This document shows, piece after piece, positions 31,940 to 40,178 of a stretch of DNA of 51,520 nt. The stretch is from Candidatus Uhrbacteria bacterium. Lineage in GTDB: Bacteria; Patescibacteriota; Patescibacteriia; 2-12-FULL-60-25. The notes under the pieces were generated by a model. It was not told the DNA's origin. It saw only the letters and a program-made list of their open reading frames with translations, and made no database searches. The position numbers and the translations under genes were made by a program. Within the stretch, counting starts at the first letter, position 1. Each line of letters begins with the position of its first letter. The DNA lies in contig JAUSEV010000011.1 in NCBI GenBank assembly GCA_030649995.1, positions 1 through 51,520 of the forward strand. The letters run 5' to 3'.

Positions 31940-32491
31940 CTATTTCAAACCGAATTGTTTTCGCAGCCAGCCATCGTTCTCAAGAGACTCAACACAAAGG
32001 TACAACGCCTCAAATCGAATACCATAACGTGTCCTTAAGAGATCCAACACTTCACGACACTCGTATGGATGGACCCACACGCTGTCTTGCACGCGCTGAA
32101 AATCCAACGTCCGGAGAAATCTCCGTACTCGTTCACGAACGTCTCTTCGTTTTTCCGGAATATCAAAAATAAGGAAACGCCATTTTTGATCCCAACGACG
32201 TGGCTTGCCAAGCTTTTTCTCACCCAGTTCATACGCACGAAATTCTGCCCAGCCACGTTTAGCAAGAGTGATCTTCCATCCTCCAACCGTTTGTCGCGCC
32301 ACAATCCACCCTTTTTTATCAAGACGCTTCACGGCCTGCCAAACTTGTGGATACCGACACCGTCGACGAAACTCGATTGGAACAAGCTGTAACAAATTTG
32401 GACAAACAAATGCGACACCCAAAACACCAACCAGTCCAATTCCCATCAACACCGCTCTTGTTACTTCGCCTCTTAAAATTTTTTTGCTCAT
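31940..32491 (-). CDS. PaaX-like regulator with Cas2-like domain
   Basis: The 183-residue protein has a hydrophobic N-terminal helix (about 10-30), a winged-helix-like segment (CRYPQVWQAVKRLDKKGWIV) and a C-terminal ferredoxin-like domain, WRFLIFDIPEKRRDVRERVRRFLRTLDFQRVQDSVWVHP, typical of PaaX repressors and structurally like Cas2. There is no CRISPR array or cas gene around, so a Cas2 annotation would be misleading. A membrane-tethered transcription regulator is the likely role; its targets are unknown. Two related palindromes lie on either side of the gene. Confidence 0.78.
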   Translation of the reverse strand: MSKKILRGEVTRAVLMGIGLVGVLGVAFVCPNLLQLVPIEFRRRCRYPQVWQAVKRLDKKGWIVARQTVGGWKITLAKRGWAEFRAYELGEKKLGKPRRWDQKWRFLIFDIPEKRRDVRERVRRFLRTLDFQRVQDSVWVHPYECREVLDLLRTRYGIRFEALYLCVESLENDGWLRKQFGLK

Positions 32492-32563
32492 AAAAGGACA
32501 GAATAAAAAAAATTAAAATCATGATAAAGAATCAAAATATTAAAATCCTTCCAGAAACATCAT

Positions 32564-32599
32564 ATCATCAATGATAAGCGATAGCTATCCATTGATGAT
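32564..32599. repeat. Palindrome upstream of the PaaX-like gene
   Basis: ATCATCAATG (32564-32573) pairs with CATTGATGAT (32590-32599), and GATAGCTATC (32580-32589) is itself palindromic. The core ATAAGCGATAGCT is shared with 31907-31932. Confidence 0.7.
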
Positions 32600-32641
32600 G
32601 GTACTTTTTTATGATTAGTCTTAGATTGATCGGCCATCAGT

Positions 32642-32670
32642 TTGACTAAAAATCATTATTCATGTTAATG
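32642..32670 (+). promoter_or_regulatory. Weak promoter candidate of pepE
   Basis: TTGACT (32642-32647), 17-base spacer, TTAATG (32665-32670). The -10 box is poor. Confidence 0.3.
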
Positions 32671-32717
32671 ATTGACTGATCAAGATCAGCACCTTCCAAC
32701 CCACACAAGGAGCCGCC

Positions 32718-33437
32718 ATGAAACGTCGTCTTCTGCTCATCAGCAATTCGAAACCGCATGGAGGAGGTTATCTTGATCACTGCGAGGAAGCGATTAAAGC
32801 GTTCCTCGGACCGATCAAGAACATCCTGTTCTTCCCGTTCGCATTACAGGATTGGGAGGGTTATGCGAGCGTCGCGCGCGAACGGTTTTTCCGCATGGGG
32901 ATCAAACTCGTCTCGGTGCGAGATGACGAAGTCATCTTCAGGATGAATGAGGGAATCGAAACGGCGGAGGCATTTTTCGTAGGAGGCGGAAACACCTTTC
33001 GTCTTCTCATGGAACTTCTGAAGACGGAACCTGGCGGAGAAGTGGTCTTGTCCCAACTACGCAATCGAATTTTTGCAGGCATCCCCTACATCGGGACTTC
33101 TGCGGGAGCCAATCTGGCTTGCCCAACGATCATGACCACAAACGATATGCCGATCGTGTATCCCAAGACCTTTAACGCGCTCGACGTTTTTCCCTACCAG
33201 ATCAATCCGTACTACATTGATCCGGATCCTTCTTCTCAACACATGGGTGAGACGCGGGACGTTCGCCTCAAGGAGTTCCACGAGGAACACGAGACGCCGA
33301 TTGTCGCGCTACGCGAAGGCGCGTGGCTACGGATGGAAAACGGCAGAACGCACCTCGGAGGGGAAAACGGCGCCAAGCTTTTCTACCGCGGCTCTAATCC
33401 CATTGAACTCTACCAGGGAGCATGGTTTAAGTTCTGA
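32718..33437 (+). CDS. pepE: Dipeptidase E (peptidase family S51)
   Basis: PepE cleaves dipeptides with an N-terminal aspartate. The 239-residue protein shows the glutamine-amidotransferase-like fold: LLLISNSKPHGGGYLDH at the N-terminus, FFVGGGNTFRLL, the nucleophile elbow IGTSAGANLA (Ser of TSAGA), and PFQINPYY-like YQINPYYIDPD. A Ser-His-Glu triad is expected. Length is normal. An AAGGAG ribosome site precedes the ATG, and a terminator follows. A role in peptide scavenging fits a host-dependent cell. Confidence 0.92.
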   Translation: MKRRLLLISNSKPHGGGYLDHCEEAIKAFLGPIKNILFFPFALQDWEGYASVARERFFRMGIKLVSVRDDEVIFRMNEGIETAEAFFVGGGNTFRLLMELLKTEPGGEVVLSQLRNRIFAGIPYIGTSAGANLACPTIMTTNDMPIVYPKTFNALDVFPYQINPYYIDPDPSSQHMGETRDVRLKEFHEEHETPIVALREGAWLRMENGRTHLGGENGAKLFYRGSNPIELYQGAWFKF

Positions 33438-33451
33438 ATCCTTTTCTCCTC

Positions 33452-33487
33452 AGACGCACTCCGAATCACCGGCGCGTCTTTTTTTTT
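33452..33487 (+). terminator. Terminator of pepE
   Basis: AGACGC (33452-33457) pairs with GCGTCT (33474-33479), then a run of nine T. Confidence 0.75.
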
Positions 33488-33513
33488 CAAACACCTTGTG
33501 CTTTAATGTCTGT

Positions 33514-34089
33514 ATGAAACTCATCATTGGTCTCGGAAATCCTGGAAAGAAGTATGAACACACCCGACACAACATTGGATGGGATGCAGTCGAGCACTGC
33601 TTAAGTGTGGTTGGTTTGACGGGAAAAAAATTTACGGAAAATAAAAAATTCCAATCCGAAGTCGCCGAAGCGATCGTTGACGGAGAAAAAGTACTGTTTG
33701 TGCATCCCCTCACGTTCATGAACGAATCCGGACGCGCCGTCCTCGCGCTCAAACAATTTTACAAACTCGATATCGCTGACATGCTCATCGTGCATGATGA
33801 CATGGATTTTGCCGTGGGCGAGATGGCGTTTACCAAAAAAGCCGGGGATGCGGGGCATCATGGCGTGGCTTCGATACAGGAGATATTTGATACGACCACC
33901 ATCCCCCGCCTTCGTCTCGGCATCGGCCGACCCGTAGCCTCCATACCAAAAGAAGACTTTGTCCTTCAAAAATTCCCTGTGGATGAAAAAGATATTGTAA
34001 AAAAAACAATCCACAGCGCGATTTCCGCCATTAAAGATTGGACTATTTTAGGGATTGACAAAGCGATGAATAAATGGAACGGGGTGTAG
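33514..34089 (+). CDS. pth: Peptidyl-tRNA hydrolase
   Basis: Pth releases peptides from prematurely dissociated peptidyl-tRNA. I start at ATG 33514 (191 residues), because GLGNPGKKYEHTRHNIGW is the family opening; the longer frame overlaps pepE. Other signatures are TFMNESGRAV and HDDMDFAVGE, with the catalytic His within TRHN and the Asp within HDDMD. GxGHxG is here GDAGHHGV. A -10-like TTTAAT lies just before the start, so the message may be nearly leaderless. Identification is secure. Confidence 0.96.
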   Translation: MKLIIGLGNPGKKYEHTRHNIGWDAVEHCLSVVGLTGKKFTENKKFQSEVAEAIVDGEKVLFVHPLTFMNESGRAVLALKQFYKLDIADMLIVHDDMDFAVGEMAFTKKAGDAGHHGVASIQEIFDTTTIPRLRLGIGRPVASIPKEDFVLQKFPVDEKDIVKKTIHSAISAIKDWTILGIDKAMNKWNGV

Positions 34090-34100
34090 GGGGGTGGGGC

Positions 34101-34133
34101 AGACATTGGTAATTAGTCATTAGACATTAGTCT
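34101..34133. repeat. Left arm of 7-bp-period array flanking S23 gene 2
   Basis: Words AGACATTGGTA, ATTAGTC, ATTAGAC, ATTAGTC. Its complement lies after the S23 gene at 34546-34580. Confidence 0.85.
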
Positions 34134-34182
34134 TAAAAAATCCTCGCTCAAATTGCTAACCTCACAAAGGGCTGTTTTCACT

Positions 34183-34560
34183 ATGACTAAAGTTGAGAAA
34201 TATACGGATCTTGAAACATGGAAGAGAGCTCATTGGTTCACTATTGAAATTTATAAAATGACGAAACTCTTTCCGAAAGAAGAACGCTTCGGGTTAACGG
34301 ATCAGTCACGACGATCAGCAAGCTCAATCGGTGCGAATATCGCCGAAGGATTCGGAAGGTATCACTTTAAGGATAAAAACAAATTCTATTATCAAGCTCG
34401 CGGATCCCTTTTTGAAATTCAAAATCATTTGCACCTTGCCAAGGATCTTTCATGTATCTCCCAAAAAGAATTCGATACTCTCTTTCTCGAATCCCAAGAT
34501 CTCGGACGCTTAATAAATGGGCTCATTAGATCAACCGGCATCGTTCGGCCTAATGTCTAA
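34183..34560 (+). CDS. Four-helix-bundle protein, S23 family (second copy)
   Basis: A 125-residue member of the same family as the gene at 6006, but clearly divergent in sequence: DLETWKRAHWFTIEIYKMT, FGLTDQSRRSASSIGANIAEG, then the third helix YYQARGSLFEIQNHL. I start at ATG 34183; a TTG further up is unlikely. The last codons and the stop (RPNV*) are formed by the right arm of the 7-bp-period array. The two arms enclose the gene exactly as at 6006. dprA follows. Confidence 0.92.
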   Translation: MTKVEKYTDLETWKRAHWFTIEIYKMTKLFPKEERFGLTDQSRRSASSIGANIAEGFGRYHFKDKNKFYYQARGSLFEIQNHLHLAKDLSCISQKEFDTLFLESQDLGRLINGLIRSTGIVRPNV

Positions 34561-34580
34561 TGACAAATGTCTAATGTCTG
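34546..34580. repeat. Right arm of 7-bp-period array flanking S23 gene 2
   Basis: CGGCC followed by TAATGTC, TAATGAC, AAATGTC, TAATGTC. The CGGCC is the half that forms the centre of empty arrays at 20053, 22024 and 29831. It encodes the C-terminus of the S23 protein and could be mistaken for the start of dprA. Confidence 0.85.
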
Positions 34581-34585
34581 AATTT

Positions 34586-35677
34586 ATGTCATGGACCGAA
34601 GAACGGGTCGCGCGTTTATGTTTAGGCTCGTTCCCCGGCTTTGGCAGCCGTACGCTGCGCAAGTTATGGGCTGCATTTCTAGATCCGCAAGCGGCGTGGC
34701 TGGCTTCGGGATCAAAACTGACCTCCGTTGGTATTTCGGAAAAAGTGGCGCAACGCTTTGTGAGTTGGCGAGCGACCGTGGATCCGGCGAGCTTGGTGGA
34801 ACGACTGGAACGTGACAGCATCTCCGTATTATTCAAAGACGATCCAACATTTCCTTCGGCTTTTCGCCATTCGTCCGACCCGCCGGAAATTCTATTTGTG
34901 CGCGGAACGCTGCGCGATGTCCCTGCTATCGCCATTGTGGGTACGCGTCGTTTTACGCAGTATGGAAAACGCTGTGTCGATCTGCTTGTGCCAGACCTCG
35001 CGCGCAGCGGCTTGTTGATCGTTTCCGGTCTTGCGTTGGGGATCGACGCTCTGGTTCATCGATCGACTCTTGAAGCCGGCGGTTACACGGTGGCGATCCT
35101 CGGCGGCGGCGTGGATGATGACGCGATCTATCCGCGAGAAAATTTTCCTTTGGCCAAACAAATTTTAAGTGCCGGCGGCGTCATGATCTCGGAATTTCCT
35201 CCCGGCGCGGAAAATCGCAAGGAACATTTTCCCATGCGCAATCGTCTGATCGCTTCCCTTTCTTCGGCGACGCTGGTCATTGAAGGTACACCTGAAAGCG
35301 GCTCCATGATTACAGCCAAGCTCGCGCTCGAAGAAAACCGCGAGGTGTTGGCCGTACCCGGTCCCATCTGGAGCGAAGCTTCGAGCGGCACCAATCAACT
35401 GTTAAAGCTTGGCGCCAAAGTCTGCACGCGTAGCGCGGATGTGTTGGAAGCTCTGTCTCTCGATCGCCCGGAACTCATGGCCCAAGCGCGTCTGATGTTG
35501 CCACTTGATCCAATCGAAGAGCATATTTTGACATTTCTCACCGAACCGCAACACGTGGATGAATTAGGACGACTCATGGAAACAACCTCTGCCACCATTT
35601 CCGGAAAACTCGCTCTTCTGGAATTAAAAGGACTGGCAAAACCGATTGGGGGACAAATGTGGGTAAAAGGGAGATAA
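34586..35677 (+). CDS. dprA: DNA-processing protein DprA
   Basis: DprA protects incoming single-stranded DNA and loads RecA during transformation. I start at ATG 34586 (363 residues); the upstream in-frame codons are translated repeat. An N-terminal helical region with a helix-hairpin-helix-like stretch (FPGFGSRTLRKL) precedes the Rossmann-like core: IAIVGTRRFTQYG, SGLALGIDALVH, ILGGGVDDDAIYPREN, EFPPGAENRKEHFPMRNRLIAS, SGSMITA. The C-terminus has a winged-helix domain (HVDELGRLMETTSATISGKL). Together with comFC, radA and the T4SS it supports competence. Confidence 0.95.
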   Translation: MSWTEERVARLCLGSFPGFGSRTLRKLWAAFLDPQAAWLASGSKLTSVGISEKVAQRFVSWRATVDPASLVERLERDSISVLFKDDPTFPSAFRHSSDPPEILFVRGTLRDVPAIAIVGTRRFTQYGKRCVDLLVPDLARSGLLIVSGLALGIDALVHRSTLEAGGYTVAILGGGVDDDAIYPRENFPLAKQILSAGGVMISEFPPGAENRKEHFPMRNRLIASLSSATLVIEGTPESGSMITAKLALEENREVLAVPGPIWSEASSGTNQLLKLGAKVCTRSADVLEALSLDRPELMAQARLMLPLDPIEEHILTFLTEPQHVDELGRLMETTSATISGKLALLELKGLAKPIGGQMWVKGR

Positions 35678-35678
35678 A

Positions 35679-36002
35679 AATTGGAGATCACAATTTGTGA
35701 TCTCCAAAAAAGACAGGATTGGTGTTAGACGTGCTCCTTATGCATTTACAGAACAGGGCGTGGCCATGCTCTCCAGCGTCCTAAACAACGAATGCGCTAT
35801 TCTCGTGAATATCCAAATCATGCGCACGTTCACAAAATTGCGGGAAATGATCGCTCAAAACAGCGAGCTTAAACTCAAATTGGAAGCGCTGGAACAGCGA
35901 TACGATGAACAGTTCAAAGTCGTTTTCGACGCCATCCGAAGATTGTTAACGGAGGAAGAAACTCCCACATCAACCATCGGGTTTACTGTCAAAGAGGATT
36001 GA
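35679..36002 (+). pseudogene. ORF6N-domain protein, C-terminal remnant
   Basis: The frame directly after the dprA stop reads WRSQFVISKKDRIGVRR then APYAFTEQGVAMLSSVL, the conserved end of the ORF6N domain, then a coiled coil and a tail FKVVFDAIRRLL. The N-terminal two thirds of the domain are absent; the first possible start is GTG 35697, inside the palindrome TTGGAGATCACAA/TTGTGATCTCCAA (35682-35708). It looks like a truncated mobile-element or phage-type gene. It could still be expressed as a 101-residue protein. Confidence 0.65.
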
Positions 36003-36019
36003 TGTTTCATCGTCAATCA

Positions 36020-36049
36020 TTGCCAATTTCAGAAATATAATGCTATAAC
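36020..36049 (+). promoter_or_regulatory. Promoter of topA
   Basis: TTGCCA (36020-36025), 18-base spacer, TATAAC (36044-36049) with an upstream TGC, making an extended -10. A second TATAAT lies at 36036. Confidence 0.5.
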
Positions 36050-36097
36050 ATCTTTCATTCTCCCATGGCATCATCCATCTATTCGTATTTTTGTCTT

Positions 36098-36130
36098 CAC
36101 TACTCATTACGCATTACTCATTACGCATAC
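36098..36130. repeat. 7-bp-period array before topA
   Basis: CACTACT, CATTACG, CATTACT, CATTACG, CATAC: a single arm in the topA leader, with no inverted partner. It uses the same words as 23387-23450. Confidence 0.7.
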
Positions 36131-36138
36131 CAGCCTCT

Positions 36139-38706
36139 ATGCATCTCGTTATCGTTGAATCTCCCACCAAAGCCAAAACCATTCGAAAATTTTTAGGGTC
36201 TGACTACACGGTCATCGCCTCCATGGGTCATGTCCGCGATCTGCCTGATTCTTCAACGGAGATCCCCGCGGCATTTAAGGACGCGAAATGGGCAAACTTA
36301 GGAGTGGATGTGGAACATGATTTTACGCCGTTATATGTGGTACCAAAAAAGAAAACCAAAATCATGAGCGAACTCAAGGCCGCGCTCAAAACAGCCGAGG
36401 ACGTGTATCTGGCGACTGACGAAGATCGCGAGGGCGAGAGCATCAGCTGGCATCTGTTGGAACTTTTGAAGCCAAAAGTTCCTGTCCATCGCATGGTGTT
36501 CCACGAAATCACCAAACACGCGATCGAAGAAGCTCTTAAACATCCTCGCGAACTTGACGAGCGACTGGTACGCGCGCAAGAAACGCGGCGCGTTCTTGAT
36601 CGTTTGGTGGGATACACGATTTCACCGGTGTTGTGGAAAAAAATCGCTTATGGATTGTCCGCGGGTCGCGTGCAATCAGCGGCCTTAAAAGCGATTGTTG
36701 ATCGGGAACGCTTGCGCATGTTGTTTGTAAAAGCGGATTATTGGGACGTCAGTGCCGCATTGGAAACATCAAACAACAAAGATCAAGCATCAAAATTTGG
36801 AGCGAAGCTCGTGGAAACAAACGGCAAACGCCTTGCCACAGGAAAAGATTTTGATGAACAGACCGGCAAACTTTCAAGTGGAAAAAATTTGATCTTGCTC
36901 GATAAAAGCGCCGCAGAAAAAATTGCAAAAGAAGCGGAAACCGGCTCATGGAAAGTGATCGAGGTCACGGAAAAACCGTTTACTCGTCGTCCCTCCCCTC
37001 CTTTTATTACTTCGACGTTGCAACAAGAAGCCAATCGCAAGTTAGGTTTGTCGTCCAAAGACGCGATGCGTGTGGCACAATCGTTGTACGAACAGGGACA
37101 CATCACCTACATGCGTACAGATTCCGTGACGTTATCGCAAGATGCCATTGCCGCGGCTCGACAGTCTGTGATCAAGCGTTTTGGAAAAGAGTATGTTCCA
37201 GAAACATCGCGACAATACGCGAACAAATCCAAAGGCGCGCAAGAGGCGCACGAAGCCATCCGACCGAGCTTGACGTTTGCTTCGCCGGATGAAATCGGAC
37301 TCTCCGGAGCGGAACGAGCCGTGTATGAATTGATCTGGATGCGCACGTTAGCTTCACAAATGATGGACAGCAAACAATTACAAATTTCCGTAAGCCTGCA
37401 AGTCGCGAGCCACGTCTTTTCCGCGACCGGCATACGCATCCTCTTTCCGGGTTTTCTGCGCGCTTATGCCGAAAGCGCGGCGGATGAAAGCGAACAAGCG
37501 TTGGAAGACATGGAGCGGCCATTGCCAGACTTGAAGGCGGGTGATACGCCACGCTGCGAAGAAACCAAAGCGGAAGGCCACACCACCAAACCGCCCGGAC
37601 GCTTTACCGAAGCCGGCTTGATTCAATTTATGGAAAAGGAAGGAATCGGTCGCCCAAGCACTTACGCGTCAATCGTGAGTACCCTGCTTGATCGCGGCTA
37701 TGTGCGCAAAGTGAGCAACGCGCTCGTTCCCACCTTTACCGCGCTCGCCGTGACGCAGGTCATGGAAGGACACTTTCCAAATTTGGTGGATGTAAAATTC
37801 ACCTCAACCATGGAAGAATCTTTGGACAACATCGCCGAAGGCAAGGAAGAATCCCTCCCCTACCTTCGGTCGTTCTATCTCGGTGAACAAGGTTTGGAAA
37901 ATAAAATTAAAACGGAGGTCGAAAACATTGATCCGGAAGAGGCGCGTAAAGTCGTTATTCCAAAACTTCATGATGTAACGATTCGCGTGGGAAAATTCGG
38001 TCCGTACTTCGAGGCCATCCATCCAAAAAGCCAACAACTGACAAAAGCTTCCATTCCGGAAGACGTGTCGCCTTCTGATTTTACTCAAGAAGTGGCGATG
38101 GAAATCTTGAATCAGGCGCAGCAAGGTCCAACGTCTTTGGGCGAGGATCCGGCAACGGGAAAAACGATTTTTTTGAAAACAGGAAGCTATGGACCCTACC
38201 TGCAATTGGGCGAGGATCAACCGGAAGGATCAAAAATAAAACCCAAACGCGTGAGCGTGCCAAAACAGATTCCTCTGAACACTCTTGACCATCAAAAAGC
38301 CGCAGTCTTGATCTCTCTGCCGCGTCTTTTAGGCACACATCCGGAAACGACAAAAGAAGTACGCGCCGGTTTGGGAAAGTTTGGACCGTATGTTGTCCAT
38401 GATGGCGATTTTCGATCGCTGAAAGCGCCGGATGACGTGCTGACGGTTGATCTCGCGCGCGCGTTGGAATTATTGGCGATGCCGAAAGGAGCTCGAAGAG
38501 GAGCCGCCACGCTCAAAACGCTTGGCGAACATCCAAAAGATAAAAAAATGATCACTCTTCATCAGGGAAAGTACGGCTTGTACGTTAAACACGGCGCAAC
38601 AAACGCAACGTTGCCAAAAGACTTGAAACCGGATGACCTTACGCTGGAACAAGCACTTGAATTGTTAGCGGCGCGAAAGACCAATAAAAAAACAAAAAAG
38701 AAATAA
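36139..38706 (+). CDS. topA: DNA topoisomerase I
   Basis: TopA relaxes negative supercoils. I start at ATG 36139 (855 residues): the Toprim domain begins HLVIVESPTKAKTI, with TDEDREGE as the acidic metal site; the catalytic tyrosine lies in GHITYMRTDSV. The C-terminus has no zinc fingers but four repeats of the Toprim_C type (KFGPYFEAI, SYGPYLQLG, KFGPYVVHD, KYGLYVKHG), as in several bacterial lineages. About residues 210-218 (TSNNKDQAS) are encoded by a 7-bp-period array (36766-36793). It converges with the ATPase gene. Confidence 0.97.
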   Translation: MHLVIVESPTKAKTIRKFLGSDYTVIASMGHVRDLPDSSTEIPAAFKDAKWANLGVDVEHDFTPLYVVPKKKTKIMSELKAALKTAEDVYLATDEDREGESISWHLLELLKPKVPVHRMVFHEITKHAIEEALKHPRELDERLVRAQETRRVLDRLVGYTISPVLWKKIAYGLSAGRVQSAALKAIVDRERLRMLFVKADYWDVSAALETSNNKDQASKFGAKLVETNGKRLATGKDFDEQTGKLSSGKNLILLDKSAAEKIAKEAETGSWKVIEVTEKPFTRRPSPPFITSTLQQEANRKLGLSSKDAMRVAQSLYEQGHITYMRTDSVTLSQDAIAAARQSVIKRFGKEYVPETSRQYANKSKGAQEAHEAIRPSLTFASPDEIGLSGAERAVYELIWMRTLASQMMDSKQLQISVSLQVASHVFSATGIRILFPGFLRAYAESAADESEQALEDMERPLPDLKAGDTPRCEETKAEGHTTKPPGRFTEAGLIQFMEKEGIGRPSTYASIVSTLLDRGYVRKVSNALVPTFTALAVTQVMEGHFPNLVDVKFTSTMEESLDNIAEGKEESLPYLRSFYLGEQGLENKIKTEVENIDPEEARKVVIPKLHDVTIRVGKFGPYFEAIHPKSQQLTKASIPEDVSPSDFTQEVAMEILNQAQQGPTSLGEDPATGKTIFLKTGSYGPYLQLGEDQPEGSKIKPKRVSVPKQIPLNTLDHQKAAVLISLPRLLGTHPETTKEVRAGLGKFGPYVVHDGDFRSLKAPDDVLTVDLARALELLAMPKGARRGAATLKTLGEHPKDKKMITLHQGKYGLYVKHGATNATLPKDLKPDDLTLEQALELLAARKTNKKTKKK
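36766..36793. repeat. 7-bp-period array inside topA
   Basis: ACATCAA, ACAACAA, AGATCAA, GCATCAA: four units of seven in frame within topA, in a variable loop of the protein. Confidence 0.5.
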
Positions 38707-38719
38707 AAAGTTCAAAAAT

Positions 38720-39703
38720 TTATTTCCTTTGTGAAGCACCTTTAGCTACCAAAACATCCTTCTCCACCAAAAACACACCGTCATTCTTCGCTATTTTTAT
38801 CATTTCCTCAGTAAATCCACTCTTACTGAATAAAACATAATATTCTTTTCGGTCGTCTTTATTCCAATCCACTTTGGCCGCTTTCTTTTTTAACTCTTCG
38901 TAAATATTTATACCCACCGGTTTTTCCGACCATTTGCACTCGCCAAAAATTATTTTCTTTTCCGACGAACTAAATCCCACTACATCAATTTCTTGGTCGC
39001 TATCCCAGTAGCGACCCACTCGTTCAAACGCAAAAATTTTATCCTGCCAAGTAATCAGGAGCTCAATCGCGATCCGTTCGTACACTTGCGCGGTGATACT
39101 TTTAAAACCGGAATTCACATTGTCGTTATATTTCAAACCGCTAAACATTTTTTCCAGCACATAATCGTCGTTGTCCATTTCTAAATAACTTTTGTAAGGA
39201 AAAATGTATTGAAACCAAAAAACAAAAAAATTATCGGAAATTTTATACAAACCACGGCGCGATTTGTCGGGTTTATCTTCGGTTATCGGCACTTCGCGCT
39301 CCACCAGACGCAAGTTGATCAACACGGACAGATACTTGTTCGCGGTGGCTTTGTCCAGTCCCACTTCGTTAACTATTTCACTTAGTTTTCTTTTACCGAG
39401 TGCAATCGCCCGTAAAATCGCCAAATAATTTTTCGTTTCTCGCAGTTCTTCTTTTAGGGTGAATTCCACTTCGTTGTATAAAAAAGCGGTCTTGTTAAAA
39501 ATCTTTTTTTTGATTTCTTCGGACATTTCGCCGCCGCCCTCAAACTGTTTAAGATACGCGGGCATTCCGCCGGTGATGGTATAAATATTTAAAAAATCAG
39601 AAAAATTCTTTTCCGGAAAAAATTTTCGTGATTGAAAAAAATTTAATGGATCAACTAAAATTTGACCGGTGCGGCGGCCAAAAAGCTGCTCCCTTTGTTT
39701 CAT
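38720..39703 (-). CDS. DUF234-type C-terminal half of a split ATPase
   Basis: The frame is in register with the upstream half (39710-40159): after its TAA the frame continues ETMKQREQLFGRRTGQ, exactly where the single-chain archaeal-type ATPase family continues. This half has the family's helical region (IYTITGGMPAYLKQF), a winged helix (SEIVNEVGLDKATANKYLSVLINL) and a nuclease-like DUF234 domain (QEIDVVGFSSSEKKIIFGECKWS). Without the N-terminal P-loop it cannot hydrolyse ATP. ATG 39703 may allow re-initiation six bases after the stop. Confidence 0.7.
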   Translation of the reverse strand: MKQREQLFGRRTGQILVDPLNFFQSRKFFPEKNFSDFLNIYTITGGMPAYLKQFEGGGEMSEEIKKKIFNKTAFLYNEVEFTLKEELRETKNYLAILRAIALGKRKLSEIVNEVGLDKATANKYLSVLINLRLVEREVPITEDKPDKSRRGLYKISDNFFVFWFQYIFPYKSYLEMDNDDYVLEKMFSGLKYNDNVNSGFKSITAQVYERIAIELLITWQDKIFAFERVGRYWDSDQEIDVVGFSSSEKKIIFGECKWSEKPVGINIYEELKKKAAKVDWNKDDRKEYYVLFSKSGFTEEMIKIAKNDGVFLVEKDVLVAKGASQRK

Positions 39704-39709
39704 TGTTTC

Positions 39710-40159
39710 TTATTCCATCATAGCAATGCTTGATACGGACAGTATCAAAAATATTTTGGTATTCTTCAGATACTCATCCCAGCCTTTTTGAAAAAGAGAG
39801 CTGGTGGACTTATCGTTTTCCGTTAAATATGGATATTCGTCTATCGCCAAAATCAATGGCTTGATGATTGTTTTTGTTTTTAAATATGAGAATGCTTCTA
39901 TCCAATCCCCAAAACCATTTTTGATTAAAATTTCATCTTTAAAATAATTGCCAACAATTTGGCCCAGCTCTCGTAGTTGATCCGCGGTAGTGCGCTTGTC
40001 GGCCAAAAAATATATTGCCGGTTTTCCCCCGATAAACTGTTTAATCAGCTCGGTTTTGCCAACGCGTCGTTTTCCATAAATAATAAAAAATTGGGCAATA
40101 TTGGATTGCCATTTATCGTTAAGCGCTTTTAGTTCTTGTTCACGGTTGATAAAAGGCAT
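39710..40159 (-). CDS. N-terminal ATPase half of a split archaeal-type ATPase
   Basis: The 149-residue part holds FINREQELKAL, Walker A YGKRRVGKTELI and Walker B PLILAIDEYPYL, then SVSSIAMME followed by a TAA. The family (archaeal ATPase plus DUF234) normally has about 470 residues, matching the sum of both halves. The promoter is strong and overlaps three AGTATAC repeats (40179-40214), as if controlled by a repressor. The interruption may be a recent nonsense change, since the second half is otherwise intact. Confidence 0.75.
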   Translation of the reverse strand: MPFINREQELKALNDKWQSNIAQFFIIYGKRRVGKTELIKQFIGGKPAIYFLADKRTTADQLRELGQIVGNYFKDEILIKNGFGDWIEAFSYLKTKTIIKPLILAIDEYPYLTENDKSTSSLFQKGWDEYLKNTKIFLILSVSSIAMME

Positions 40160-40178
40160 AGGGAATAGTGCTTGGGTT

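Noticed and set aside
31940-32491. Cas2 of a CRISPR system
   Set aside because: The Cas2-like fold is part of a PaaX-type regulator; no repeat-spacer array or other cas gene is present in the window.
33217-33513. Long N-terminal extension of Pth
   Set aside because: It overlaps pepE and its terminator in another frame; Pth homology starts at ATG 33514.
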